Positions 23,579 through 37,200 of a DNA stretch of 64,000 nucleotides are shown here, one piece after another. The notes beneath the pieces are model-generated. The model had not been told where the DNA came from, ran no database searches, and worked only from the letters and a program-made list of their open reading frames with translations. A program made the translations under genes and the position numbers. The stretch's first letter is position 1, and the number at the start of each line of letters is the position of its first letter. This DNA is from Phycomyces blakesleeanus NRRL 1555(-) (lineage: Eukaryota > Mucoromycota > Mucoromycetes > Mucorales > Phycomycetaceae), in the NCBI RefSeq assembly GCF_001638985.1, contig NW_017265150.1, positions 1,062,984 to 1,126,983 of the forward strand, read 5' to 3'.

Positions 23579-26500
23579 TTATGTGACTACTTTTATAGGC
23601 AGTAGAATAACCAGGTGCTTTTGCATCCCACTCTGCATTTTATGCGTAGTCAATGCAAAGCACGAATGCAGATGATGCACTGGAACAATGCACAAAGCAT
23701 CTTCTTCCATAAATCCCTTGTCCCACAACTGCAGACCTTGATCAGCTAATGGCTGATTACCACTCGAATGGTAGGTGGGAAACCATTTAATGAATGCGAA
23801 CGTTGACACTCTTTTGACTCCACCAATCTTGATGGTATGAGTAAATAAATACTCTATTTGACCAGGGAATTCAGATACATCGTCATTTGTTCTCTCAAGA
23901 AACAATACCCTCACAAAAGACCCGCGCTTCTTCTTTTCACCACTGCAGTACTCTTGCCCCAGCAACGAAATCTTCTTCACCTTTTGAATCCGATTGTTCA
24001 CAAATACATCCTCACCAATTGGGATTCTCCCAACCACACAGAAGGAAACACTTGTACTCCGGTAAGCCTTGACATAGAATTCAAATAACCACTGATAGTG
24101 ATCATCCTTCATCATAGTCAAAGGCTGCAACTTGATTGGCAATGTGGTCGGGGGCAAGGCCTCACTTCCGGTGACATTGTACCATGGATTGGTAGCAGCT
24201 TGCTGGAACATTGCTAAGCTAAATGGCAACGCAGGAGGGTGGCCAGCATCCAAATTCAAGGGAGAAGAGCTGTCGGAATTTGATTTTACTTGGGCAACCC
24301 CCTCAAGGAACTCTATTAGTGATGATGAAAGATTGGTAGAATACGCTCGAAGAAAGCTACCAATGAATGCTTTCTCCAGGAAGACTCTCATGAAGGTGAC
24401 CTCAAGACCATTGCGACGGTTTGTCTTGATGTTCTTCAACTTGCTGTTGTATCTCTCAAAGCTATACAGCCAGAATGCGTATACCAGACCAAAGTTGAGC
24501 ATTGACTCACGCAAATGCATATGCAAGTGCATATTTGGCGTGATGCTGCTCTCTCCATAAAGAGTCTCACACTCTTTTCCAAATTCTCTAAGGAGCTGGT
24601 GTGCGCTGTCAATTTCTGAATATGTGACTGAAGGACTGGTCAACTTTTGGCATGCTTTTACAAAGAGAGTCCAGTTTTTGTAGTCGTCTTCAGGCAAAGC
24701 GTCTTTTAGTACCACCAACGAATAAATCAGACACCACGATTGCCACTCGTCTGCCTTCATATACGGGAAACCAGATTTGATCTTTGTTGATAAAACGGCA
24801 TACCCAGGAGGAACAAGAATACCATCGGCAAGACGTTGCATACGGACGAGAACAGCAGTTGGGAGATACCTCAGGTCTTTCCAAACACTGATCATACGCT
24901 TTGCTGTCCCAAGAAACAAATTGTGCATGGGATCAACAATCGTGCATCGGATGGGATCAAAGTAGTGTAGGCGATGCAACTCGGAAAAATGGGTGCCATG
25001 CTGCTTCTCCAAAACAGCTCTCTCTGCATCAGATTCTGTGCAGAACCACATCTCAGCTTTGGTTGCATTTTCCTCTTTTGTTCGGGAGACCCAGTTCTCA
25101 TGATCGAATCCAGAATAATTGATCTTACTTGTTCCAGCAACAACAGTGAAATGACGCTTGCATATGTGACAGGCGTTTGTACTTGCAAATCCTGTAAATC
25201 CAGCAGTCTTTCTTGCAGCAGGTATGTCGCAAGCAACACACATAAGAGCAGTGCAGATACTAGTACCATTGGGGAACTCTGGAGTTTTCATAGTTATGCT
25301 GCCGTATAACTCTACCAGCTCGTCTACCAGAGGTTTCAAGAAGTTGTTCATCTGGTCGATCTTTGCTTCCTTTGGACCAGGCATGACACCGACAAGGATA
25401 ATGTTTTCTGGCTTCATTCTTTCTTCCCTAGGCAGGTTGTTCATTGACAGGTACAAGGCCCCACTTGCATGTGTACGACCCTCGAACGGTTGAAACCAAT
25501 CCACATTCAATGTCAACATCAAAGAATGGTCGTGATTCACAAAAGGCTTGTCATCTTCATCAAGGAGCTCAGACCACATTGCACCATCATAGACGTCCAA
25601 CAAGGTACTGCTTACAGTTTCCCTTGATCTCCATTGAACGATTTGATGCTCAAACCCAGGTTTGGCGAAATGCTGTGCCAATGCATTCTTGAGTGAGTTG
25701 TATGGGAAAACCATGAGAGGGACGGCGCGATCAGCTTTGGTGTCAGAGAAAAGAGGATTTCCGCAGTATGTTGGTGGTGTGGTTGTGTATTTTTCAAATA
25801 TGCAATTTGGTTGGCGATTGCCTGGTAGGTAAATTGCAAAGCACTTGTTGCAGACGGTGTATTTGACGATGCTTTTTGTCATGAAATTGAAGCCGGTCAT
25901 AGTCTTTAATGCATCAATGGTGAGTGGGAGATCAGTATCCTTATCAAAGGCAACAAGAAGATGGTGGAAGAATTTCAACATAGCAGTTCCAGCTGCTTGA
26001 ACCAAGTAAAACGCCTGAAATATAATGCCAAATAGAGCCATGAATTGGCTTGTTTGAGACATTTCATGAATTTTCAAAGAAGCAACTACAAAGGCAAGTA
26101 TTTCTGTTAATTATTTGTAACACAATGTATGTATATTTCTTTTTTAAATGTATGCATACCGAAAGCAACCATGTCTTCAAAATCTTCAACACCAGCAACC
26201 TCAACTTCGCTCTCATCTTCAGACTCATTGCTTGAATCAGGATTGTCATTGTCAGAAGCCAATGATGTTGTCTTGACATCAGACTCTTCGAATTGAAAAA
26301 TCTCGTCTTCTCTCAAAAAAGGTACACTCTGTATGGTAGTTTCAGCTGATACAATAGAATAATTGTCTTCATCTATAGTAAAACCAGACTATTAGCTATC
26401 TAAATTATGATTTATTAAAAAGAAATTTTATACTCACAATCAATCAATGTTTCAGATACATCTACCATCTCAACGTCTGTCTCTTCTTTGACAACTTCTG

Positions 26501-26727
26501 TATTAACTGATAATTAACAAAAAAAAATATTAGATTACAATTTATCCAGTAATGCACATACTACTCAAATGTCATTTACCTCGATTTTTTGGGCCAATGT
26601 CTAATAACTTATCAGCATTATTATGATGCTTAAAGGTCTGTGCATTTTGCAAAATTCTGCCAATTGCATTTTTGGTACATGATGAACATGTACACATAAC
26701 AGTGTAGGTTTTAGTTGTAGAATTCAT
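23579..26727 (-). CDS. Tnp2-type transposase of element B, intact main exon
   Basis: The first exon starts at 26727 (MNSTTKTYTV) with CTCSSC and FKHHNN, the conserved N-terminal zinc-finger-like motif. Two acidic exons follow (near 26509-26440 and 26373-26162). The main exon is open to TGA/TAG at 23579 for over 800 codons. Motifs: CNKCFAIYLPG, NVDWFQPFEG, LVGVMPGPKEAK, VACDIPAARKTAGF, CHICKRHF, VDPMHNLFLGTAKRM, MHLHMHLRESMLNFG and YSFERYN (DUF4218-like), and a C-terminal block IVPVHHLHS. Asp in DWFQPF and in ACDIPAA are probable catalytic residues. This is the only transposase in the window without internal stops, so it may still be active. Confidence 0.88.
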
Positions 26728-27544
26728 AACAGTAAGAATAATATTAATAATAGTAAAATAATAAAGAGGTGTATACTATATTTTATTTTCATCTTTTATA
26801 TGTCTTTTATTTTTGTTATTAATAATGAGTTGATATATCTTGTTCACTATGTCATTGACTACATTGAGCTTACCGTCCCTATTAGTAAGAATTACAAATG
26901 GATTTTGATGCAGCAATCTTTTCTTAAAAAAAGTGTGCCTGATTATTAATGGGGCTTCAATTTAATAATCACTGATATAATGGTGTAGTTTTTCTCTTTC
27001 GCATTTTTTTAACATGACATCAATTCTCACTCATTTTGGCAAGTGACCTTTTTTGGATTTTCTTTTTCTTGTATTTTTTATGACATCAATTCTTGCTCTT
27101 TTTTTCAATTTTTTTTGATATACTTTCTTATTAAAAATAAGTCATATATCATACATTATTATATTCTAATAAAAATCGGTATTTTTTGCGATGCAATAAA
27201 AATAATATTGAGTCTAAATTAGGTGCATCTGTAACAGCAAGTTTTTCCTTCCAGAAAAATAATTAAATACTACATTTAACATTTAATATTTTACTTTTAT
27301 TTTTTATTTTTCTGCCAAGTCAATCGAAACATATATTTTTTAAGACAATTGTACGATTTATTACCTAATTAATAAATATTTGTGTTTGTATCTGTGTTTA
27401 TTTAATATAATCAGAAAAAATTGCGAATTCACATCTCAAGAAAAAAATATATTGAAAAACGATGGTGTTTGAAATATTTTTCCAAATTTTGCCAAAATTC
27501 AAAAAATAAAATTCGACAGAATCCACCCTCCTTTTGCAATGTCT

Positions 27545-28143
27545 GTTGTGAGCATTGTCTGACTTCTTTTTAGCCTGAGACTTATTAGCTGCACGTTTTC
27601 TGCTAGTGAAGTTCGTGTAGACAAAGTCACGAACATCACTTTTTCTCAGTCCTGCTCCTACAAAATTTCTTTCCAAGTAGGCAACAAGGTTTTCTGTCAA
27701 CTCAGTGTTTGGCGACTGGTTGAAGTTGACAGCCGTGTTCTACCTTGGCTTGCCATTGTTGGCTTGAATTTCAGTCAAATGTTTTGACTTGAACTTAGGG
27801 TCTCACAAATGCTCCCGAAGAAGTCTTTATTGAATCTTGGTAAGTTATTAAAGATATAATTTACTATATGTATGATACATACATAGGCTTTTGTTTTGTT
27901 GACTGATTTTGCATCAGAAGCCATAGTGGGAGAACCAGCTACATTCATTTCCATGCTCACAGGAGCAACAGCATGCACTAAAGCCATCGGCTGACTCTGC
28001 AAAACAGCAGATACAGAAGTGTTCGAAGTTTTTGCTTTGATATCAGCAACGTCTTTCATGACAGTGGTCATGTCACGACGCAAGATGGCAAGAGAGTTTG
28101 TCATCTCTCTCAGCAGGAGTGCGTCAAGTGGGATAGCTTTCAT
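27545..28143 (-). pseudogene. Element C partner gene, 5' half
   Basis: The start MKAIPLDALLLREM is at 28143. Exon 1 holds a predicted coiled coil (NSLAILRRDMTTVMKDVADIKAK), like the partner genes of A and D. After an intron (about 27890-27845) and a frame change, the second block reads LTENLVAYLERNFVGAG and SRKRAANKSQAKKK, parallel to the basic exon 2 of other copies. It is interrupted at 27544 by element B. Confidence 0.55.
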
Positions 28144-28884
28144 TTTGGTTAGACATATTCTATTAATTTAAAAATATAAGTTCAAATATGTATTAACTGT
28201 AAATGCTTTTATATTCTTTGAATAAATTTCTATTATACACTACAATTATATTTATTATCAAACATACCAAAATAAAAGACAGAAAAAGATGGGAAGATAG
28301 AGAGAGAAAGTGTGAGTATAAGTAAGAATAATTGTAAGAGTGCGTGAGCAAGGGTGAGTAAGATTGTAGCAAAAACATATATTTATATTTCCAAAAAAAA
28401 AGATATCTAGTCTTGATTGATCTTGGTTAAAAGAATATATCTAAAGTAACTTCTTGTATACACACTGTGTAAATTGATACAAAGATTGCTTTTAGATACT
28501 ACACCATTATATCTATTATGCTTTTTGGATATTTTTTTTTGAGTTTCATTTTTTTTAATTATCTATTTTGTTTTTTTTGTATTTTATTTACTTATTTTTT
28601 TTATTTTTCCATATTTTTCCATATTTTTCCTTATCGACCATTTTCTTTTCTTTTCTTTCTCTTTCTGATTTTTGTTATAACTGTGAATTTTACTGGTAAG
28701 ATACATTCTTCTTAAAAATACTTCTGTACAGACAACAACAAGATTAACACATTCTGTTGTCATAGATACATATATACTCTCTTAGTGTTTTACTATATTT
28801 GCAAACTTTTTTGGTAACATATCTTCTTTTTTTTTAAAGCAATTCTTTTCTTCAAATATAACTAAATAATAATTATTATTTCAG

Positions 28885-29329
28885 TTGTCATAGATACTAG
28901 CGTGTTTTTTCCTTCTGATGTATTCTCTTTACAATGGCCATCCGGATTAGTCCAGGTTAGTAACTATACTTCATGTCATCATCATATAAAATTATTCTGA
29001 CTTTTCTCCTTCTTTTTTATAGACAATATCGCCAAAAATATTCCCTACAATTAAACAAGACCATCAACACGGTAATATTTTATTTTTTATTTACTTTTAA
29101 TATGTATCTGACAGAATATAATTTTTATTACAGATGAATGTTTATCTGCCAAACACGCAATGAATCAAGAACCTCTATCTCTTGGCGCCATCATTGACAT
29201 GGTAAGACTTCTTCTTTTATTCTCTTAATATGTATGATAGTATTATTTATACTGTATATTAATATATGTTTTTTACTAAAGGTTATATCAACTCTTGACA
29301 AGTACTATCTAGGTCTACAAATAAATTGA
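28885..29329 (+). other. Four-exon reading frame in element C tail (third gene candidate)
   Basis: Exons 28885-28955, 29023-29071, 29134-29201 and 29282-29329 have GT...AG borders and join in one open frame: DTSVFFPSDVFSLQW, ISPKIFPTIKQ, ECLSAKHAMNQEPLSLG, then ISTLDKYYLGLQIN and TGA. Upstream exons exist but could not be fixed. I recognise no family. Element D has splice signals in the same position, with a last exon ending LLRL-HSRY-stop. Confidence 0.45.
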
Positions 29330-30182
29330 CTTTCTTTGGGTACGTTCATTACATATTCTGTCACCCAATTCACTCAAACTAACTTCTCTATATTATTTTC
29401 ATTGTTAAAGAAATTATACTTGACGCCATGCCTCAAACTCTCAAAGTTTTATTTTTATCTTCTTCAGTCATTATATTGTATGTATCCTCAAATTAATATA
29501 TCACTCACAACATGTAAATATTTAAATACACATCTAACTTCTCTTCTATTATGTTAAATAGTATCTGTGCCAAAGATAACTACTGAATATGAGGGTTTAC
29601 AAACATTATATATAAAGCACTGCTTGATTTGAGTCATATGAAGGATACCAGTGAAGATGGCCCGAGGCCTATAATATTATTCCAATACTATCAATCTAGA
29701 ATCATTCTATTTTTTCTAATAAATACAAAAATAAACTATAATTCAAACCAATAATAATTGAATATCAAGTAATTGGGGGAGCAGATAATCTATGACCTCA
29801 TAATAAAGAGTGTTAATAATTAGCTTATAAGCAATAAAATGTCTATGGTTCTAACTATTCACCCAGGGATAGTTCAACAATACACATGCGACGTAGTCCC
29901 TGATTATTAACCTTTAACATAGAAACATTGTATTACAACAAAAAACAAAGTTTGAAATAAAGTTTTCTTGGTACTCTATTATATACAAAGATATAAAATT
30001 ACTATTGATCCCAACTTCACTAGTGTTATCAAACTTTACACTCGTAGATAGCAGGTCTGTGCACATGTAACCAGATCAGCTTTGGTACCAGTGGAAATAG
30101 GCAAAACCCACTATAAAATGCGGAATATTCACAATAGTTTGCCTGAAATTCCCCGTGTGTATTTATTGTTATTTTTCCAGTG

Positions 30183-30525
30183 TTAGTGTTGTTGATGTTG
30201 CTCATCTTAGAATGTCAAAAAAAATTATGCACTGATGTTGTAGTAAAAAAAGGGCAGTGATTTTATTGGCAAACTAAAGAATATTTTGTATAGTCCACTC
30301 TCCTGCATCTACCCAAAAAAAATGACTATTTGTCTAAATATGTGAAGTAAGTTTAATAACATATATCCAGGCTGTCCTGCCAATACGACATTTGCCCAAA
30401 CACGTGACTGGGTGACGTAATACACTCTCAGGCTGTCCTTCCAGACTGTTCCATCAGATTGTCCATAAGCTTTCCCTAACTTAATAGTTTGTCCATAAGT
30501 TGATATCACACCACACAAATATATG
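30183..30525 (-). pseudogene. 5' end of a second MULE (MULE2), cut by element C
   Basis: On the minus strand, 30290 down to 30183 matches the promoter and start region of the MULE at 42836-42930, including TGCATAATTTTTT and an ATG at 30205 followed by Asn-rich codons. It breaks at C's terminus after about seven codons. Upstream, 30368-30525 resembles the sequence at 63840-63900 (inverted), so it is probably the MULE terminal repeat region. The rest of this MULE was not found on the other side. Confidence 0.6.
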
Positions 30526-30787
30526 CTTTTAAATTGCTGCTACAATATCTTACATCACTTATGCAATTATGATGCGTGTGGTACTTTGTTATGTGCATGG
30601 TGTGTACAAGAAAAGCAAGGTAAGGGTAGTAATAAGAATTGAATTCTGTAATGAGATAGGATTATTTATATTGGGAAATGATTATATAAAAATATAGACT
30701 AAATAGGAGAAACTACTTCTAGAAGAGAAAAATAGAAGGAATTTCAGAAGGAAAAGAATATCTAGAACTAGCAAAAAGAAATAAATA

Positions 30788-31180
30788 CAGTCAAAGTTCA
30801 GTATAGTGATATTTGATATAGTGATAATTGCAATATAGTGATAATTTTTTGGAAAATTTGGGCCCATGCCTGCTTATTATTACTATTTTTTGATATAGTG
30901 ATAGGAATAAAATTCGACTTCACTAGTATCACTATATCAAGCTCTGAGTTTATTTTTGTACTATAAAAAATAAATGTAGTATATATTTTATTTAGCATTT
31001 TAAAGCAAGTCCACTTTCTTAAACAAAAAACTATGAAACCTATTAGAAAATAGTAGTCACTTACAGCAGCATTAGAAATATTGTTAAAAAATACGTTGAG
31101 TAAGAAAAAATTATGCTCGATATAGTGATAGTGATAAAATTTCTATTCACCGTCTATATCACTATATCGAGCTTTGACTG
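30788..31180. mobile_element. TA-flanked MITE (Tc1/mariner-like ends)
   Basis: The left end CAGTCAAAGTTCAGTATAGT and the inverted right end CAGTCAAAGCTCGATATAGT form about 24 bp of inverted repeat. TA occurs on both sides (30786-30787 and 31181-31182). The element is 393 bp, noncoding, with several internal ATATAGTGATA repeats. Confidence 0.8.
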
Positions 31181-31304
31181 TAATACTAATGTAAAATAAA
31201 CTAAGTTAAGGGAAGTATTTAGAGAATAAAAAATTGAAAATTAACTAAAAGAAATTCTGAGATAATTTTAAAATGAAAAATAATAGAAAAATAATAGAAA
31301 ATAG

Positions 31305-31388
31305 TCAATCTTCCACAAAGACTTGACAAAGAAAAACAGTAAATAGAAAAAAAAATTACAAGAGAGATCAGGGAAAGTAGACAGTGTC
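31305..31388. repeat. Direct repeat, left copy
   Basis: The sequence from ATCTTCCACAAAGACTTG to GACAGTGTCT recurs at about 32540-32625 with a few changes. The LTR at 31389 begins exactly where this copy ends. Confidence 0.6.
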
Positions 31389-31920
31389 TGTTGTAAAAAA
31401 GTATTGACTACTGCTGTAATTAAGAATAAGTCTGAAGGAAAAAATATAAGGCCTCAGCTATTCCAGTCAAAGGTGTCTACCAATTACTTTATTATTTAAC
31501 ACACAGATTTAGCATGCATGATAGTGATTATATTTCATATGATGATATCACCATAACATGGGATACATCAGTGGATTATTATAAGCATAATTATAACTCA
31601 TAAACACATTTACTTTCGATGTTAATACTTCATTGGGACTACACACATTTATATAATTAATCATACATTAATTATCCCAAGATCACGTTGCTCTGATTAA
31701 GGCTCAGATAGGATTGATTATCTGACCCCAGTCATATAATTTTCCCAATCCAAAACAATATAAATAGCAGGAGTAGTTCAGTGTAGGAACCTGGTCAAAC
31801 TTTGATACAAAATCTTTCTCAATAAACAAAACCTACACAAGTTCTCACGAATCTTCGTTCCTAATCTCAAATTTTCAATTCTTCCTCTTAAAAACTTCTT
31901 CAATTTCAATCATCACAACA
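31389..31920 (+). repeat. LTR (inverted copy of 20221-20754)
   Basis: TGTTGTAAAA to CATCACAACA, 532 bp, closely matches 20221-20754 in inverted orientation. TATAAATAG near 31758 and AATAAA near 31822 show plus-strand U3-R-U5 order. No matching target duplication was seen on the right, so the flank has rearranged. Confidence 0.8.
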
Positions 31921-33643
31921 GAAAGAATAAAAGAAGAAAAATTTATTTTCAGAAAATTGGTAGAAGAATAAAAATAAAAATAATGAGAAGTCAAATTTTT
32001 AGAATAAGAAATAAAAATAATATAAATAAAATTAAAATATAAAATTATAATTGGGGGTTTGAGACTTTGAGACTCATTAAAAAAGCTGAAATTGATTGAA
32101 AAAAGGACTGGTACTATGGGTAATAAAAGTCACAACGCATCACGTCAATCTTTTGCATATAGTATTTGGTTGTGTGTAGAAGATGTATAAAAAAGATAAA
32201 TGTATGTAAAAAGAAAAATTAAGAAGAGAAATTGAATAATTGGGTTTGATATCTGATATATTGAAGTAAGAAAATAGTCTCTTTGTTATGAAATAGATCA
32301 GTAAAAGAAATTAGAAGAGAAAATAACACTAAGATAAGAGTGTAAATAATTTGAATGATTAGAGAAATAGTTAAACTAAAAGAAAAGAAGTAAGTAATAT
32401 TAATTCTAAAAAGTTAACTGCAGAAAGGAAAATGTTTACTAGAGTAAAAGATTTAATTAAAGAGAAATTTACTATGGCAAATTTACTAAAAGATAAATAA
32501 AAGAGAAAATCGAGACAAAATAATAAAATAAAAGGGGATGATCTATCTTCCACGAAGACTTGACAGAAAAATAAATATATTGGAAGAAATTTCACAAGAG
32601 AGATCAGAGATAATAGACAGTGTCTTAAAGAAAACTTGTATCAGAAAAATTTGACAGTTGTTTATTGATTGATTTTAAAGAGATATTAATACTACTTTAT
32701 GAATAAAATATATGGCAAAAATAGCTAGATAAAACTCAATGAAATAATCGTAAATAAAAATATAAAGAAAAATAATTATATAAATATTTCAACATAAAAG
32801 AAGAAATAGATGAAGTTATAATATATATCTACAAGAAAAAAAATATCAAAAAGAAGTATTTTATAAATAAAGGGAAAAACTATTTAGTTAACAATTTTGG
32901 TAAAGTAGTATTGGAGAGGAAGAGTCACATTTAATGTGCAGGAATAAAATAAAAAGAAAAGGGAGAAAACAATTTTGGGAAAAATAAAGGGAAAAGATTT
33001 TAATATTCAGAAAATCGGTTTTTGAAAAAAGACGATTTTGTGAAAATAGAAAAAAGAAATTAAAATTTTGAACAAAAATTAAAAGGGGTTTTCAGAAGAA
33101 TGTCTGAACTTGTACTATATAAAATGAATTACAAGTATTTTTTTATACTCGTAACTTTCTGCCCAAAACTTGTAACTCAAAAAGTCCAACATATACTTAC
33201 TAAGTTTGGTATGTACTAAACCTATTTTAGTATGCGGAAGCTGATATTCAAACAGGATTGTCTTACTTTTAAGCCAGAAGGTCATTTTAGATAAATATAG
33301 TATGTGAAACTGCTTATCAGACTGCAAAACTGGGAAAAGAGCAAACATGACCTACAGATTACTAATATTTTTAATATGAACTTAAAGAAGTCTTTGCCAC
33401 CAAAAAGTAATGACTGTAACTACTTTTTAATGCATTGTTATTTTTTTATTTTGTAAATTTTTTTTTAATTCTATATTTTCACAAGATCTAAATTATTAGA
33501 GACCTTGGACACATCATATAAAATTTATTTAGATGGAAATTGTGCTCTTAAAAACGTATAGTGTGTTTCAAAATCACGTTATTTTATATGATATGAAAAC
33601 ATGATATAGAATGTGTTGACCAATCATCTTTTGATATTTTATC
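31921..33643. other. AT-rich stretch without recognisable gene
   Basis: It is strongly purine-rich on the plus strand with only short low-complexity open frames. It contains the second copy of the direct repeat (32540-32625). The last bases TAT (33641-33643) are the left target duplication of element D. Confidence 0.5.
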
Positions 33644-34224
33644 ACTGGAAAAATAGGGTAATTTCATCTATGGCGTAGGGTACTATTATTTGTGGAGTGG
33701 TAGCTTAAATTTCCATCACTTTTGTCTTTTTTATTTTTGATGGCAATGATAATGCTCGGTCTGTTTTATTGGATAAAAAAACGAGTTTACTCTTTTTTGT
33801 AAAAAATGTCTGCAAGATTTCTTTTTGGGACTTGTAGCCATGTCGCAGAGTCAATAGTTGTAGGAAACTTAAACCAAATGATATCTTTTGAGTGAGATAA
33901 TAAAGCTTTTTATTGTTGTAATATTTATTTATAAGTATGATGAGGTTAATGGTCGTGATATTACTACAAATATTTTTGTTGTATATGCTCTACAGCCAAT
34001 AAAATGTACATGACGACATGTTTTAACAAAAGCGTGTATTATTGTATTTTAGAATGAGGCAATTAATTACTGTTTAGAGAACTGCCTATTTTAACAACCG
34101 GAATAAACTATGTCATTTTGGAAGCTGGTATAATTTGGAAAGATATATATTAAATTGTGTTCCTGAACAATTTTCTATTCTTGTCAATTCTAAAGACTTA
34201 AAAAATAAAACATACGCACACAAT

Positions 34225-37200
34225 ATGTCAAACAACAGCAACAATTCAGAATGCAAGTGCTCTAAATGCTCTTCTAATAGCATGGGATTTGTTTTGATGT
34301 CTACCCAAACACTCAGAAGACATGCACAACAGGATATCGTGAGACAATATCAGTCAGGATCTTCTTGTAAGTTCAAATTTAAGAAAATTATTATTGAGAC
34401 AATTTTAATTAAATATTTATTTTCATATAATATAGCCTCAGTTATAGAAGTAATGTCGAATGACAATGACATGGAGATTGACTTTGAATATAATGTTGAT
34501 GCCGAAGATCAAGTTGAAGGTATGCATAGTATTTTTATTAAAGTTTTATAATCATTTATAATATCTAATAATTTGATTCTTTTTTACCTAACAAAACAGC
34601 TGAAGACTTACCTCTTTTTGGCATTGATTTCTTGTTTGATTCTGAAAGCGAAGATGAGGGTGTCATTGAAGCAACCATTTTGGATATTTCTGACAGTGAA
34701 TCTGATGATGTTAGAGGTTAGTACAAAAAGCACATATAAATCAATAAAGTCAACAAGTATTGATTTTTTTTTTCAAATAGAGTACTTTTCTTCATCCAAT
34801 ATGCCAGTCGATTCTACTAATGCTTTCATTGCTTCTTTTGCTGCCTTCTTCATATCCAAATATGTTGTCAATTCTGGTGGTGCTGTTCTGTTGAAGTTTC
34901 TTAACAGAGTATTGGCACACTTTAGACAGTCTTTCCGTCTTCCCCTCAGTATAAATGGTGTCAACTCTATGACCAGTCTCAGCGACGTGACTCGAGGTGT
35001 CCAGCAGTTTGTTGCATGTGGCGATTGTAACAAAATATACAAAGAGTCTGATGTTGTTTCAGAGTGCTGTAATTTTGAGAGACTCTCTGGTAGAGAATGT
35101 GAAAATGCTCTTTTCTTTGCAACATCAAGAGCCTTGACTATTCCCAAAAAGATCTACATGTATAACTCTATAATCAAAACATTGTCTATCCTTTTTTGCC
35201 GCCCTGGATTCAAAAACACTATCAACCATTGGAGAATCAGAGTGAAAGTTCCAGGCATGATGTTTGACATTTACAACGGTACAAAGTGAAACAGTCTGAA
35301 GGATAGCAATGGTTTACCATTTGTGAATCATGAGTGCTCCATAATGCTTACCATGAACATCGATTGGTTTCAACCTTTTGATGGGGTCACTTACTCCTGT
35401 GGTGTGATATACCTTTGCATCAACAACTTGCCAAGATCGGAATGGTACAAGAAGGAGAATGTTGTTCTTGTTGGTCTCATGCCAGGGTCCAAGGAAGCAA
35501 AGACAAGTGAAATCAATCACTACCTCCGTCCCCTTGTCACAGAACTCAACCAGTTGTATGGCAGTGTGGTGATGTCTACTGTACAGTGCCTATCTGGTGC
35601 TCTTGTCCATGCTGCCCTTCTTCTTGTTGCCTGCAACATTCCTGCTGCCTGTAAGACTTGTGGGTTCACCTCTCATTCAAGCACATGTGCATGCAATAAG
35701 TGCAACTGACAGTTCCCTCGCCTTCCAGACTCCAATGCTGTGGACTACTCTGGGTTCGTGTTTTCTGAGTGGGTACCTCACACTGATGCCGAAAACTGCC
35801 GTGATGCCGAGTTGTGGAGAATGGCCAGCAGTGATGCACAGAGAAAGGGATTGTAGAGGGAAAATGGTGTCCGATGGTCAGAATTGCATGACCTGATTTA
35901 CTTTAACCTCGTGGAGTGCACTGTCATCGATCCGATGCACAACCTGTACCTTGGAACAGCAAAGAGGATAATGGAGAAATGGAGATCTTCAGGTCTCATC
36001 ACAGATGCACACTTGGCCGAAATGCAGTTGGATGCTGACAAGCTTGTACTGCCAGAGGACTACATGCCATTAGGGACAAAGATCGGGTGTGGCTTCCCAT
36101 TCATGAAGGCCGACGAGTGGAAGTCTTGGTGCTTGGTGTACTCTCCTGTTATCCTGCATGGTCGTCTACCTGAAGCTCATCTCGGTAACTGGACAACGTT
36201 TGTCAATGCATGCCAGTACCTCTCAATGCCAAGCATATCCATGGCTCACCTTGATGAAGCCCATCAATCTTTGGAGGCTTTCTGCAGAGAGTGCGAGAAG
36301 TTGTATAAAGCCCCATTCCTTTCGCCAAACATGCATCTCCATCTTCATCTTCGAGAGACTGTACTGAACTTTGGCCCGGTTTATGGCTATTGGCTTTTTA
36401 GTTTCGAAAGATGCAATGGTATCTTGAAAAACTATGCAACAAATAGAAAAGACGGGTTTAAGGGAACCTATATGAAGAAGTATCTTGAAGAAGCATACCA
36501 GGGAGATCTTATTCACCAAACTTTGCCAATAATTTGACCTGAGCATTTGGCAATCATCCTTGAGCTCACTACATCCACTGCCAATTCCATAGCCACTTCC
36601 ACTTCCACTGACACCTCAATCCAATTCAATATCAATGCTTTTCTTGATTCTCCTGAGATCAACTTTGATATTGTCAAGGGAAACAAGCCTTTGCCCCCTT
36701 CCGCACTTCCTTTAGCTCTAAAGGGGGAGATTTCCATGGATGAATCCGAGTATGAGCATTTGTTGGAATACTATCACAAGACATATAATGATCAAACTCT
36801 TGTTCATTATTGTCAGGCTGGTCATTCCAATAATTTTGTTAACAATCGGATACAGAAGTTTGAATCAATCAATCTTCTTGGGCAAATCTACAAGAGCAAA
36901 ACGAAGAATCAGCATGGGTCGTTTATGCAAGCCTTGTTTGAGACAAGTGATGGTAGAAGTACCAAGTCATACGCGGGCCAAATTCAGTACCTCTTTGTCA
37001 ATACTGCTGTAAACTCGTTTGCTGGTCATGCGAGCCAGCATGTATTTGCATATATATGATGGTACAAGGAAGTTTTACTTCAGCCCAGAGCAGGAGAAGG
37101 AGTTGAGGTGAATGAGGTGGGGTTCGAAGATGACAGCATGAACAGCATTCTCCCAGTGCATAGAATCTGCTATCCAGTTGCAGTAGGCAAGCACCTTGGT

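Larger units (their letters stand above)
19423..27541 (-). mobile_element. Element B: CMC/Tnp2-type transposon with intact transposase frame
   Basis: The left end starts CACTGCAAAAGAAGAG and the right end reads, inverted, CATTGCAAAAGGAGGG; about 30 bp match with some mismatches. TCT flanks both ends (19420-19422 and 27542-27544), a 3-bp target duplication. It contains a solo LTR (20221-20754), a tail with minus-strand splice signals, the partner gene (plus) and Tnp2 (minus), converging. Excision would restore an open frame in element C. The length without the LTR is about 7.6 kb. Confidence 0.85.
19075..30182. mobile_element. Element C: old CMC/Tnp2-family element, split by element B
   Basis: The right end is supported: CACTGGAAAAATA in inverted form ends at 30182, the same first 13 bases as element D, and the next bases belong to a MULE start region. 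C's partner gene runs on the minus strand from 28143 and continues at 19422-19075 after removal of B. A third gene-like region follows at 28885-29329. No transposase and no left terminus were found, so the given start is the minimum extent. The right flank TTA (30183-30185) would be its target duplication. Confidence 0.6.

Noticed and set aside
26970..28516. Inverted ATATAATGGTGTAG at 26974 and 28499 as ends of a separate element
   Set aside because: The 14-bp match lacks flanking duplications, and one copy falls inside element B while the other is in C, so they cannot bound one element.
35314..35520. Minus-strand open frames opposite the Tnp2 genes (also near 3208-3570, 24132-24560, 34773-35147)
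   Set aside because: They mirror the transposase coding strand, show no family motif, and recur only because Tnp2 copies are repeated.
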